Position numbers and translations under genes: made by a program. Under the pieces are notes generated by a model. That model did not search any database. It was not told the origin of the DNA and was given only the letters and a program-made list of their open reading frames with translations. Source: Trema orientale (taxonomy: Eukaryota; Streptophyta; Magnoliopsida; Rosales; Cannabaceae). From it: a stretch of 64,000 bases of DNA. Numbering within the stretch: the first letter of the stretch is position 1; every line of letters begins with the position of its first letter. Below, piece after piece: positions 48,048-58,574 of the stretch. The stretch is taken from assembly GCA_002914845.1 (NCBI GenBank), contig JXTC01000017.1, positions 883,431 through 947,430 on the forward strand. The letters run 5' to 3'.

Positions 48048-49388
48048 TTAACTTATCAGGTGTGTTGGTAACACCTCCTTTGTGGCTCTGAACGGACACG
48101 TGGAACTAACGAAGCCGTTCACCAAATGAAGGTACGTCTTTAGATCATGACACGTTGCAAAGTTGATTTTGTTCAGGTGTGGTGACTCTTTGCTGCTTAG
48201 CTTGAGCTCTTGTCCCACGTCAGCATAACCCCACTGCGTTCCCTTTACGGACTTCTGAATCCAGCTTGGAATATTTGCCATGTGAATATCGTACTTTTTA
48301 GCCACGTCATCATCCTGATCATCACGAAATACAAAACCAGGCACCTTCGTCACCAGATCGTCGGAGTTCACTATCCGGAGTATCTTGCTCCCACTTCCCT
48401 CTAACTTGCACCGCAAGCTTTTGTTCCCGACGCGGGGCCCACCAAAAGAAAAAACCGACACCATCGGCGCCACGTCGGCAAAGGTGGTGGTTATATCATA
48501 CGCGCTTAGGATCGCGAGTGCGGCTCCAAGGCTGTGACCCGTGATCGTCAAGCTAAGCGGCTCAGCGCCGTACGATTGGACGACTCTGGCGACCTCTTCC
48601 CTAATCGCGTGCTGCAGACTCGCGCACGTGGCGGTGCTCGAAGTGTAGAGACTAAAGAAGCCGCTCTCCACCATGGGCCCACTACCACTGGGACCTACAT
48701 GCGTGGGCAAATCTGTCAATTTGGTGTGCAAATTCTCGAGCCACTCCAGAGACGTGGCGGTGCCCCGTAAGGCAATCACGACATCCCTCCGGCCGAGCCT
48801 GGCAATCTCCTCCTTGTCCTGACAAACTGCCACGTAACCAATCCAGCTGGACCGGACCGACATCCAGCTGGGCAACCTCTCAATCCAACCCGGCGTCTGG
48901 ACCCCACACGTGGCGTGCAGGTTCTTGGTGACCCGGTACCCGGACCGGCCCAACCCGGTCCGCGTCAGGAGAGCATTCTTCGGAAACCGACACGTGGCGT
49001 AAGCAGGGGAAATGGGGTCAAACTCGAAGGCACGGTAAGCGGCGTCAACGAACTGACCGTACCTTAGGATCTCGCAGCGCAGAGCGTCATCAAGAGGGTC
49101 AAGCAAGCCCTCCCAGTCGCCGCTGCCCTGATACTCCCTCCACCTCTTGCCGAGCTTTGGCGGGCTCAAACGACAAGTAGTAGCGGACTCAGTGACGTCG
49201 TTTTTGGTCAATGTGGTCGTCCCAATAAGACTACGCATTCGCAGACAAGAGTCGTTTTTGGTTCTGAAACGCGTGGTGGTGGGTGGCTCAATCACTGTAG
49301 AGGTAGTAGTAGTAGTAGTAGTAGAAGAAGAAGGTAAAGGGGTAGTTGTAACTGAGTTAAGAGCTCTGTAACTATAACAAAGCCTCAT
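48048..49388 (-). CDS. Plastid phospholipase A1, class I (DAD1/DONGLE type)
   Basis: This lipase_3 family enzyme hydrolyses the sn-1 ester of plastid phospho- or galactolipids; DAD1 and DONGLE release linolenate for jasmonate synthesis. The gene is a single exon encoding 446 aa, the usual length. Residues 1 to about 75 are Ser/Thr-rich with a run of seven Thr (23-29), consistent with a chloroplast transit peptide. The mature enzyme starts around KRWREYQGSGDWEGLLDPLD (81-100). The nucleophile elbow is GHSLG with Ser286; the likely triad partners are D343/D344 (NSDD) and H414 (ATCHDL). Other class-I blocks include SSWIGYVAVC (180-189), RRDVVIALRGT (200-210) and FSFGGPRVGN (313-322). It is close to the DAD1/DONGLE branch; the exact subtype is uncertain. 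Its GC content is far above the flanks. Confidence 0.93.
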   Translation of the reverse strand: MRLCYSYRALNSVTTTPLPSSSTTTTTTTSTVIEPPTTTRFRTKNDSCLRMRSLIGTTTLTKNDVTESATTCRLSPPKLGKRWREYQGSGDWEGLLDPLDDALRCEILRYGQFVDAAYRAFEFDPISPAYATCRFPKNALLTRTGLGRSGYRVTKNLHATCGVQTPGWIERLPSWMSVRSSWIGYVAVCQDKEEIARLGRRDVVIALRGTATSLEWLENLHTKLTDLPTHVGPSGSGPMVESGFFSLYTSSTATCASLQHAIREEVARVVQSYGAEPLSLTITGHSLGAALAILSAYDITTTFADVAPMVSVFSFGGPRVGNKSLRCKLEGSGSKILRIVNSDDLVTKVPGFVFRDDQDDDVAKKYDIHMANIPSWIQKSVKGTQWGYADVGQELKLSSKESPHLNKINFATCHDLKTYLHLVNGFVSSTCPFRATKEVLPTHLIS

Positions 49389-49440
49389 TTTCTCTAGTGA
49401 TCAGCCTTTGCTTGTTTTTATCGGCTGCATGTTTTATACT

Positions 49441-49465
49441 GCATGCATGCATGGCTATATATATA
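49441..49465 (-). promoter_or_regulatory. RY (CATGCATG) cluster and TATA-like run of the lipase gene
   Basis: TGCATGCATGCATG, overlapping copies of the RY element bound by B3 factors (ABI3/FUS3/LEC2), lies about 55-65 bp upstream of the start codon. It is directly followed upstream by TATATATATA (about 49456-49465). The motif is seen; function is inferred. Confidence 0.4.
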
Positions 49466-49489
49466 CATGTATATGTGAGTGTTGAGAGA

Positions 49490-49625
49490 AAGAGAGAGAG
49501 AGAGTGGACGAAGAAGTACTTGATCGTTAATAGAGTATAGAGGGATATACGGGGTCGGTGGGGACGATCGAAGAGAAATCATCATTAGTAACTGAAAACG
49601 GGGGAGAGAGAGAGAGAGAGAGAGA

Positions 49626-49662
<37 letters not shown>
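49490..49662. repeat. (GA)n and (ATG)n microsatellites upstream of the lipase
   Basis: A GA run lies at 49490-49503, another at 49604-49627, and directly abutting it about eleven ATG units (49627-49660). On the transcribed strand they are TC and CAT repeats in the promoter or 5' leader. Confidence 0.85.
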
Positions 49663-49760
49663 GATGATTGCTGATATTGTGCGAATGAGATGAATGGACG
49701 GTGTGTACCGGGGGAAACTGGAAAGTTGATTGACTCTCTCCTACGAGTGGTGGGCCCCAC

Positions 49761-51144
49761 TTGAAAAAAAAACCATCAAAATTGGATATTGTGGCGATTG
49801 GAGAATGTTCACTTTCCGACCAGAATGACGCTCATGCGTTAGCACGTGAGTTTTATATCCCAATCTTATAAGCTTACTTATGAGTTAATTGATAGGTCTA
49901 CTTGGTTACTAGTTACTATAATTAGACTTGGCTTTTGTTAGTTTTCAACCGGTCATGTTAGACTGAAAGATTTTACAAGAGAACAATATCCTAGTACAGT
50001 ATATTCTTAATAAAGAAAAAGTTACTAACCGTGATCACTGTCACTGTACTTTCTCATACAATAACTTTTAAGTGACAAAAACTTTGAATAATTCCTTCTT
50101 ATTAGCAAATTCGGTGTATATACATTGTATGTTAAGAAAAATGTGAGAATTTCACCTAAGTAAGAGGGATCGATCGACTGACGTGAGTAAAGCTAAAGCA
50201 ACGGTAGTATTTATATCATTTGTGGGTGCGGCTAACTCACCATGAGGTAACGATATGATTTTCCAAGATAAAAGAGTCTCGGAATAATTTGAAACAAAAA
50301 TAAATAAAAACTGAATTCCAATGAATGAAATCCGTGGACCATATTCTTCTCCAATATGAGTTTTGCTTACGTCTCAAATGAATTCAAAGACATATTCAAA
50401 AAAATTCTGGCCATCAGTAGGAATATTTTGCTGCAAGATCAAATGGGTCACGTAAAATATAAGCTGAAATCCGTTTTCACTGGCAAGGAATAGAGTTAAG
50501 AGAGTGGAAAATTTAAAAAAGAATAAGAGAAAGATAAATATTTTTTTTTTCGGTGAATAGTAACCAAACTCGTGCAAGGGACATCATGTAGCACTAGAAA
50601 TAATGTCCTTATAATTCACTATGTTAGCATTCAACTAGGCTTTCCATCTATTATCCACCAACCGAAAAAAGCAAATCTAAATTGATTGAAAGGAAAAATA
50701 CATAAGTGTCAAATTAAAGAGAAATATACCTGGTGGAAAGAAATTCGAAGTAGGAAATTAAAAAGAGTATATCAGGAGGTTTTCAAGTCTATGCCCAAGT
50801 GCTTATTACTTCTTAGGTTGTAATTGCTCTCTTATTAGGTTCAGTCATTTCAGCTATTGGTAATCCTAGACATGTGAAGAAAGAAGTCAAAATGTGTTTT
50901 AGATTTATTTGTTGCCTTATTTCCTTGTCCAACCTGTATAATGTTTATGCGACATAACATCAAGTATAAAACTAACTTAACTAATTGTTTAACTGTGGCA
51001 TGAAAACATAGATTTGACACAGACAATGAGATATCGAAATTTGATAGAGTATTTGGTAGAGAATTTGACTTTTACTAATCTTTTTATATAATAATAATAA
51101 GAAAGATAAAGTTATTTTTTGCCCAAACTTTAGATTTAATCCCA
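49761..51144. other. Intergenic, lipase upstream region
   Basis: AT-rich DNA with no supported gene. Short frames at 50374-50577 and 50981-51214 (minus) lack recognisable motifs. Confidence 0.5.
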
Positions 51145-52214
51145 TTTTGGCGCCTGACTTTTGAAATGGCCTATTGCAGACACCCAATCTATGAACATTT
51201 CTCAATTTAGCCATTCTGTCACTATTCCGTTAAAAATGGACGGAAAAAGCCCCAATTTTGACCCCTGCATTAGTATAAAATTCTGTTTTGGCCCTCAAAT
51301 TTTAAAGTGCCCATATTTTGGCACTTTATCTATTAAAGTCTCATTTTTATCTCTACAGTCATTTTATTGTTAAAAACAAACCAAAAAAAAAAAAAACATG
51401 TGTCACTCCTATGAAGTTTTTATCAAATTTATTTTAAGCAATTTGAAAGATGAAATTGTGGTAATTGAAAAGTTTATTTTATTTAAAAATATTTTTTAAA
51501 AGTATTATTCTCATACAAAAATTAGTGATCCTCTTGTAATCACAATTTAGGTTAAAATTTTCTTGATCTTCTTTAGATTTATTATGCTAAATGAGTGCTA
51601 TATTAAGTTTAAATATAACTACGATGAAGGCACTACATTTTTAAGTTTTAGTATAAAAATCTCTAGTTATCTTATATCTATATATATTTAAAAAAATTGA
51701 TGTGAAAATTTAAATGAGTGCATCATAATTATATTTAAACTTATTGTAACATTTATCTAGTATGATGAGTCTGAAAAGAATCCAAAATTTTTTCAAAACT
51801 AAATCATGATCACAAAGCAATCACTAATTTTTGTACCGAAATAAATTTTCTTTATATATATATATATGTATATATATTTTTAAATAAAACAAAAAATTTT
51901 CTACTACTTAAATTTTATCCCGCATATTGCTTAAGATATTTTTGTTAAAAGTCTCATGTGAGCGATATATCTTTTTTTTTTTTAATTATTATTATTACAG
52001 TACAGTGATTGTAGAGGTGAAAAATGAGATAGTCAATTGATAGGATATTAAGATATAGATATTTTAAAGTTTGGGGGCCACAATAAGATTTAATAATAAT
52101 TCAAGGGATCAAAATTGAGGTTTTTTCCGTCCATTTATAACAAAAGAGTGACAGAAGAGCCGACACTCATAAATCGGGTATCTTAAATGAGCTACTTCAA
52201 AAGTTAGGGCCAAA
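51145..52214. mobile_element. Full-length foldback element (1.07 kb)
   Basis: The left arm, from TTTTGGCGCCTGACTTTTGA, is matched in reverse complement by the right arm, ending TCAAAAGTTAGGGCCAAA. Paired blocks continue inwards: 'tctgtcact', 'aaatggacgg', 'cctcaattttga', then 'aagcaattt'/'attgctt', with both arms meeting near 51670. No transposase is encoded. It could be a MULE-like non-autonomous or foldback transposon. A target-site duplication was not found. Confidence 0.8.
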
Positions 52215-52894
52215 TATATGTAATGTTATATATGTATATATATATTGATAGGAAAAAAAATAAAAGTGGTAATTTTATTAACGTTTAATTACATATGATT
52301 GTATAGAATATAAACTTATAATTAATAATGAAAATATAAATGTTTAAAATATACAAGAATAAGTCTAAGAATTATACGTACTAAAATATAACCCCATTTA
52401 TAAATGATGTATATTAATTCCCTATAAGAATTACATATTTTATTGAAACTCCAAAAGAGGATTAAACAACGACTATTTTGCTTTTGGTAGAAATTTAAAG
52501 AAGTACAAAAGGCTACCTAAAAAGGGCATGGTGATATGGATTTTGACCCCAAAGCGTACCCATTTCCTAAAAGCATATACATGATAGTTCTAATCTTATT
52601 CGAAGATTCGTTCTAATTAAGTTTAATTAATAATTAATTTACAGCTTGTTCACTTTAATGACTCGTACAACTTTACTCGTTTGATCGATGATGAAAATAT
52701 CACTTTAATTCTGTGAAAGGAATATGAGATTAACGGGAATATGTACTATCCTACATCTGTGACTTTTGACAAAGCTTGAAATATATCCACATACATGCAA
52801 TGCACCTTTCTTGGAGTACACTTTTCCCTTTTTGTTACTTATTATAAAGATTCATATTGATCACGTTACATTGTTACGTTAGGGGTACGATATA
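52215..52894. other. AT-rich intergenic DNA
   Basis: No gene or bounded repeat was recognised; a (TA)n-like stretch lies near 52225-52245. Confidence 0.5.
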
Positions 52895-53033
52895 AGATGT
52901 ATTCCTTTTGGGATCGGTCCCGTTTCATGATTTCGCAAATGCAGAACACATTTGTCCAATATTATATTAGATAAATATATTCAATGTTAATTAAATCGTG
53001 TAATGGGACCGGTCCCAGAAGGTGACTACATCC
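52895..53033. mobile_element. Hairpin MITE of the GGGACCGGTCCC family, copy 1
   Basis: GATGTATTCCTTTTGGGATC at left faces the complement of GGGACCGGTCCCAGAAGG...TGACTACATCC at right. Each arm carries a nested GGGA(C/T)CGGTCCC palindrome. About 139 bp, non-coding. Confidence 0.75.
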
Positions 53034-53064
53034 AAAGCTGTTATGTTATATCTACACAGGCTAC

Positions 53065-53185
53065 GGATGTAGTCCCCTTGAGGGGACCAGTCCCGTTCAT
53101 GTTTTGACCAACATAAGTCATATTTTAACCAATTTGTGTTGATCAAAACATGAATGGGACTAGTCCCGCCAGTGGGACTACATCC
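53065..53185. mobile_element. Hairpin MITE of the GGGACCGGTCCC family, copy 2
   Basis: Starts GGATGTAGTCCCCTTGAGGG and ends GTGGGACTACATCC. The inner arms CATGTTTTGACCAACA and TGTTGATCAAAACATG pair almost perfectly. Each arm holds a GGGAC(C/T)AGTCCC palindrome. It lies only 31 bp from copy 1. Confidence 0.85.
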
Positions 53186-53220
53186 ATGCCCTATCTATAC
53201 ATATATATATATATATATAT

Positions 53221-53950
53221 GGTTGCCAATCCAATAGGTATTATTTTTTAACCTATATGTAGCTATTTTTTTTTTTTACCCGTTGGATCATCATCTAACG
53301 GTGATCTAATAATGGCTATAATGATGTGCATGAAAAGACGTGCATCATTAATGCTTTTTTTCTCTCCTACTTTTTACAATAAAAAAATATGCATAATAAA
53401 TTTTCATTGGCCAAAATGATACCTATGTGTAGGTAAAAAAAAAAAAAAATACCTACTAGATTGGTGCCCATATATATATATATGAGCACCAATCAAGTAT
53501 GTATTTTTTTTACATATCTATAGGTATTGTTTTGCTCAATGAAAAATTATCATGCACGTCTTTTCATGATAAAAATTGGAGAGAAAAAAGTATTAAATAA
53601 TGTGTATTTATTTTTATTTTTTTTTTCTAATAACTCAAATTATATTAGCTGTTAGATAGTGATCCAACGACTAAAAAATAAAATACAGATAGATAGGTAA
53701 AAAAAAAACTTATTAGATTGGGAACCCATATATACCAATCGAATATGTATTTTTTTTTTTGCCTAATCATAGGTATTATTTTGCCTAATTAAAAATCATC
53801 ACATAGGTCTTTTTATGATAAAAGGTGGAGAGAGAAAATCATTAAATAATGGGTATTTATTTTTATTATTTTTTTCCAACTACTCAAATTATGATAGCTG
53901 TTAGATAATTGATCCAACGGCTAAAAAAAATACCTATTAGATTAGGAACC
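53221..53950. mobile_element. Cluster of three MITEs (members D, E, F)
   Basis: Member D is 53221-53469 (GGTTGCCAATCCAATAGGTA to TACTAGATTGGTGCCC). Member E is 53484-53727 (GCACCAATCAAGTATGTA to TTAGATTGGGAACCC). Member F is 53732-53950 (ACCAATCGAATATGTATT to TATTAGATTAGGAACC). D has the orientation of member A; E and F are reversed. Gaps between them are 14 and 4 bp of TA-rich sequence. Confidence 0.8.
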
Positions 53951-55301
53951 TATATTTATGTAACATATATATAGCGAATACTTGTTTGTTCCTTTAGTAT
54001 ATACTTTATCAAAGAAAAAAAAAAAAGTACCTTATGTTCCTTTCTGAGCATCTCTAATGATATCCTATTTGTTGTGACAAATATAGCACAAAATATGACA
54101 TATGCTAAATTTTAGACTATGTTTTAATTTACGATATTGACACTATTTTATGTATGAATAAAGATTGAGACATCAAAAACTTAAACTAGTAATGTGACAT
54201 CATTTTTAACCACAAACTTTAAATGGTGTAGTATTACTTTAAAATAAAAAGTGGTTAAAATGCATATCACATCATCTAGTGTAAATTTTTGGTATCCCTA
54301 TCATTACTTTTTAAATATAAGATATTTTGTTTCATAATAGTGTTAAATTCAATTTATTTGTATACATACTTTTCATTAAATTTTATTCACATGTTTATCA
54401 TTACCAAATTACTATCAATTAGAATTAATAATAAAATAAATTTACTTACCAACTTTCTTTTTTGCATTGATCACTTTGTTCATTCATGTAGAATATGAGT
54501 AATTATAAATTAGTACGTGAGTTAGTTTTTATGATGAGTAATTGGATGGCTAAATAATAAAGCTAAGAGTCAACACTAGAAAAAAAATCTCATAAATAAA
54601 ATTACTGTTTAACATACAAAATAGTATTTTTTTTCAGTATGTATAAATTAGCAAAATTGAAAAAACCTCCAAATTTAGTCATATTAATCTAACATAATTA
54701 TCTAAATTTGTTTTAGTATAAATGCATTGGAGATGGTTTTAGAATTGAGCTACATTAAGTATATTGAAGGATGTATATATATACACCAGACTCACTTTTA
54801 ATAGGTATTTTCTTTTTAATTTATTAGTAAGTTTAATTTTTTTTTACTATTCGATTTTAATCTAATAGATTGTTGGAAAAAAGAAGTCACCATCGTTAAT
54901 TGTATTTTGTATATAACCCATAATTCATAACAAATGCATTGTCTTTCCACATATATACCCTTAGCCGCCAGCCAAATGATTGACTGATATAGTTTTTTTC
55001 TTTGGAATTTTCTTTCTAGAAGGACAAAATTTTGTAATCACCGAAGCCAAAGGCTGCGTTTCGTCAAGCTAGATAATCATGTGAAAATAATAGCATTGAA
55101 ACTTTTGATAAAATAAGTGCTAAAAAACGTGGAATTCCTATCAGCAATCATGAGATTTTTTCCATTAAAAAGAAAAAGAGCGAAAGATATTAAAAGTTAG
55201 TAGTACGTCATGGTAAAGTTAACAAAGTTGACATCTACGTTTTCCTCGTGGGCAAACGCCATTATATACATACGTATATATATATATATATTATATATAT
55301 A
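53951..55301. other. AT-rich intergenic DNA
   Basis: No gene is supported; the 69-codon frame at 54289-54498 is AT-biased and featureless. Confidence 0.5.
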
Positions 55302-55543
55302 GGTACCAATCCAGTAGGTATTTTTTTTTTTAACCTATGCATAGGTATCAATTGGGCCAATGAAAAATTTTTTTGCACATTTTTTATATTAAAAAGTAAG
55401 AGAGAGAAAAAACATTAATAATGCACATCTTTTCATGCATCTCATTTTAGCCGTTAAATCATTATTAGATGATGATCTAATGGCTAGAAAAAAATACCTA
55501 CACATAGGTAAAAAAAAAAAAAATACCTACCGGATTGGCAACC
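55302..55543. mobile_element. MITE family 'CCAATCCAGTAGGTA', member G
   Basis: This is the best-preserved ends of the family: GGTACCAATCCAGTAGGTA at left and TACCTACCGGATTGGCAACC at right, with CCTATGCATAGG and CCTACACATAGG just inside. Flanked on both sides by (TA)n. Confidence 0.85.
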
Positions 55544-55967
55544 TATATTGTGTATATATATATATCCCATAAGGATAAGGAGGACTTCTCAATGGTTTCA
55601 ATTTTTTTGTAACCATGAATGGATACTTAAAAAAATATTGATATCAGTGTAGTTATTAATTATAGATGTTGAGTTGGCATTTATAATGACTTGCTATAGA
55701 AGGTTTCCAACAAGTTGCCAATAGATAAGATTCCATTTCAATTTTTTTTTAAAACTAATTTTAGAATTTTGATTCTGTTTTGAAATTTCCAATATCTAAT
55801 TTTAATAAATTATTTATCATTTTTAACTAGTAATTACGTGAAAAGGGCTAAACCAAATTGTTAAGTGTGGCAATCATGAATCTCTTTTTATAAAACTACT
55901 GTATTCTAATTTCCCATCAATGATCGTTTCACAAAGTGACAGGAAATTTATTAGTATATATTCCAGA

Positions 55968-56279
55968 TTATTGGTGTCCCCTAAGTAAAGTAATATGAAA
56001 ATATCCATAAAAATAAAAAATTAAAAAAAAAGAAAGAAAAAGGGAGGAACTGCATCTTAAGAATGTCAGCATCGTAACTAAGATAGTATTCCAAATGGTA
56101 ACTTCTGGAGCAATCCATTCTTTGTTGGCATTTTCAGCATCGTGCTCCTCTCCAAGATTATTCTCCATGTCAGCTAAATCTTCATAAAATTGCTCAGGAT
56201 TTGAGCTCATGGACTTAAAAAAATTTTCATCATCTTCGTATAAGTTTACTGTGTCTTCAACAATTTCTTCGACCCTCAT
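55968..56279 (-). CDS. Small acidic open frame, uncertain
   Basis: The frame starts ATG at 56279. Its first 60 or so residues are acidic and unlike the AT-driven frames around it (motifs VEEIVEDTVNLYEDDENFF, EDLADMENN, EEHDAENANKEW). The remainder is a hydrophobic tail that looks like read-through of AT-rich DNA, so a real exon might end near 56090. I recognise no family. It could be a fragment of a captured or decayed gene. Whether it is expressed cannot be told. Confidence 0.2.
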   Translation of the reverse strand: MRVEEIVEDTVNLYEDDENFFKSMSSNPEQFYEDLADMENNLGEEHDAENANKEWIAPEVTIWNTILVTMLTFLRCSSSLFLSFFLIFYFYGYFHITLLRGHQ

Positions 56280-57344
56280 TAATTATCCATGTGGAAGAAC
56301 TGGCCATTCTGAATGAAAGTGGACGTTAAACACTCAGTGAAAATAGTTTTGTTCATATATATGGTTCTGTCCTCTTCTTCAAGCACTCTTATTATTGCTT
56401 GTATATCTCATTGGCTGTTCAAATGAAGAGGAAAAAAAAAACAATAAATGAGCCTTGGAAATCAAGAAAAACCCAATAGTTTAATCACAATTTTGACCAT
56501 TCTTATTCTCAAGGTTCTGTTGTCTCTATTAATGATGGGTCTTATAATTATCATATTAAATAGCCAAAGATTTTTCAGACTATTCCTAATCTCGAGCTAC
56601 TCAAGTATATACATAGCCATCATAGATAGAAATAGAAACAAAAAAGTCTCTACGCAAAAAAGAAAAAAAAAAGATATAAATCAAGCACAATTAATGGTCA
56701 AAGGGAAGGAATGTCTTTGTTCTAGAAACAAATAAAAGAATATACGTCCCTTTTAGGTGACATATTAAATTTGGAGACTAGTACTATTCCAAAGAAATTA
56801 TTATAACTTATTTATGTTGGTTTTTGAAAGACTTTAAAAAAAAATAAATGGTGGTCATACCATACGTTCTTGTCTTTTTTTTAAGGAAAAAATATTAAAT
56901 AAAAATAAACTAAAATAATTATGTTGGGCAGGGTGGGTCCTAGTTCATATTCAAATACATAATATAAAATTATAACTTATTAAGCTGTAAAATAATACAG
57001 ATGCCAAAAACTTAACATATTACTTAAGATTAAAATAATGCGTGGAATTGCTAATAGAGGTTTCAAATTTAAACAGGTCCCACATTTATAAAACCATCGT
57101 TAATAACTAACTAGAAACTCAGTTGGCAAATGGTTGGGCTGAACGAGCATTGGAATAGAATTCTCATTTCTAAATAAGTCAATTCAATTGTTTGGTTTGA
57201 GTTTTGAGACTTGAAAGCAAATTCCCATAGTAATTATCATTAGATACTTAAATGAATTAGGATTCCTAAATCAAATGAGTTGAAAGTCTATTTCATTCAA
57301 GCCCAAGTCATATATGTCCCAAATTAATAAAAAATATTTTCTGA
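56280..57344. other. Intergenic DNA
   Basis: AT-rich. The open frame at 56448-56735 (plus) has no motif and an oligo-Lys tail from A-rich DNA. From about 57150 the sequence resembles one end of a decayed hAT-type element (TTGTTTGGTTTGAG). Another such end occurs at 57930-57950 (AGCAACCAAACATCACC). Confidence 0.4.
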
Positions 57345-57527
57345 AAATAACACATCAGACCGTGTATAACCTGATTCAGGATTATGAAAATAACACATCA
57401 GGCTGTGTACGGCCTAATAACAAAATAACACATTAGGCCGTGCACAGCCTGATGTGTAATCAAAATAACACATCAGACCGTGCACGGCCGTGATGTGTTG
57501 CACGGCCTGATGTGTTATTTTGATTCT
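57345..57527. repeat. Palindromic tandem repeat (AACACATCAGGCCGTGCA)
   Basis: Four units carry AATAACACATCAGRCCGTG or its variants. The third (57427-57456) is itself a palindrome, ACACATTAGGCCGTGC and its near-complement. The fourth forms a 26-bp stem (57459-57484 with 57499-57524, one mismatch) around a 14-nt loop. The array is GC-richer than its flanks and seems inserted in older repeat DNA. Confidence 0.85.
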
Positions 57528-58034
57528 AAAAATAAATAACCAGGTAGTGCCACTTCACACTCATATACTATATATAAATATATAATTTTTACTATAATTT
57601 ATAATAATAATAAAGAACAAAAATGATATATCTATCTTTAAAATTGTTATTTTTTTAAAAAATAATTTTCTAATGCAAAAAATACATAAATAAATAAATG
57701 AATCAATTTTTGTACTAATTTAATATTTGTACCAATTTTCTAATAGTAGGGTTTTTTTGGCCATATAATGTTAATTACATTCTATTCCATAACAAACCAA
57801 ACATAATAATCCCCATTCATTAACTGATTCCAACATATCAACCAAACAACTCAATCAATTTTTTTTTTCTATTCCATTCTTACTCTCATTCCATTCCTAT
57901 TACCATTCTCATTCATTTTCCATTTATGTTTAGCAACCAAACATCACCTAAGGAGCTATAATAAATAAGTTAATCATGTAAGAAGTTTCTTAGAGCAAAG
58001 TGATAGCACTAATACAGGGGTTGATAAAATAAGC

Positions 58035-58429
58035 TCTTGTTTGGCACATGAGACTAGGATTGGATTGTAATCGATTGGATTGGATAAGCTTAATACTATT
58101 TTATGTTTGGTGTAATATTGGATTGGATTAGGATTATTATTATAGTGTGGGACCCATTTTAATTGGAATGTGTAATAAATTTATTTTATATTAGTTTAAA
58201 TATTAAAAATATTAAAAAAATATTTATAATATGGGACCCGCTAGTTTTAAAATTAGAAATAAATATGGGTCCCACCACTTTTGAGTGTGGGATTTACAAT
58301 CCCACACTTTTGAATGAGATAAATTATCCCACCCACATGGGACTATTTTAGGGTTGTGAAGTTGGCATCAAACATGGGTATGAGATAAATAATCTCAATC
58401 CCAATCCTAGTCCCATGTGCCAAACAAGT
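58035..58429. mobile_element. hAT-like MITE with about 27-bp terminal repeats
   Basis: The left end CTTGTTTGGCACATGAGACT is the near-perfect reverse complement of the right end AGTCCCATGTGCCAAACAAG, and homology runs on into GGATTGGATTG words. About 395 bp and non-coding. Subterminal repeats are shared with 23174-23714. Confidence 0.85.
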
Positions 58430-58574
58430 CCTATTATGGGTTTCATAACCATATACGTGGGTTGACATTTGACACTTGTGATTATAAGGAAAGAGAAAAT
58501 ATATCCCATTATTAAGAACAACACAGTACATAAGGTAAGATATAAGAAACACCGTCCTAGAGAAAAGAAGCATA

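Noticed and set aside
56448..56735. 95-codon plus-strand frame with a hydrophobic start
   Set aside because: Resembles a signal-anchored peptide, but Leu/Ile runs come from AT-rich DNA and the Lys-rich tail from an A tract.
57345..57527. Possible CRISPR-like array of palindromic repeats
   Set aside because: Units are contiguous, vary in sequence, lack regular spacers, and the context is plant nuclear DNA.
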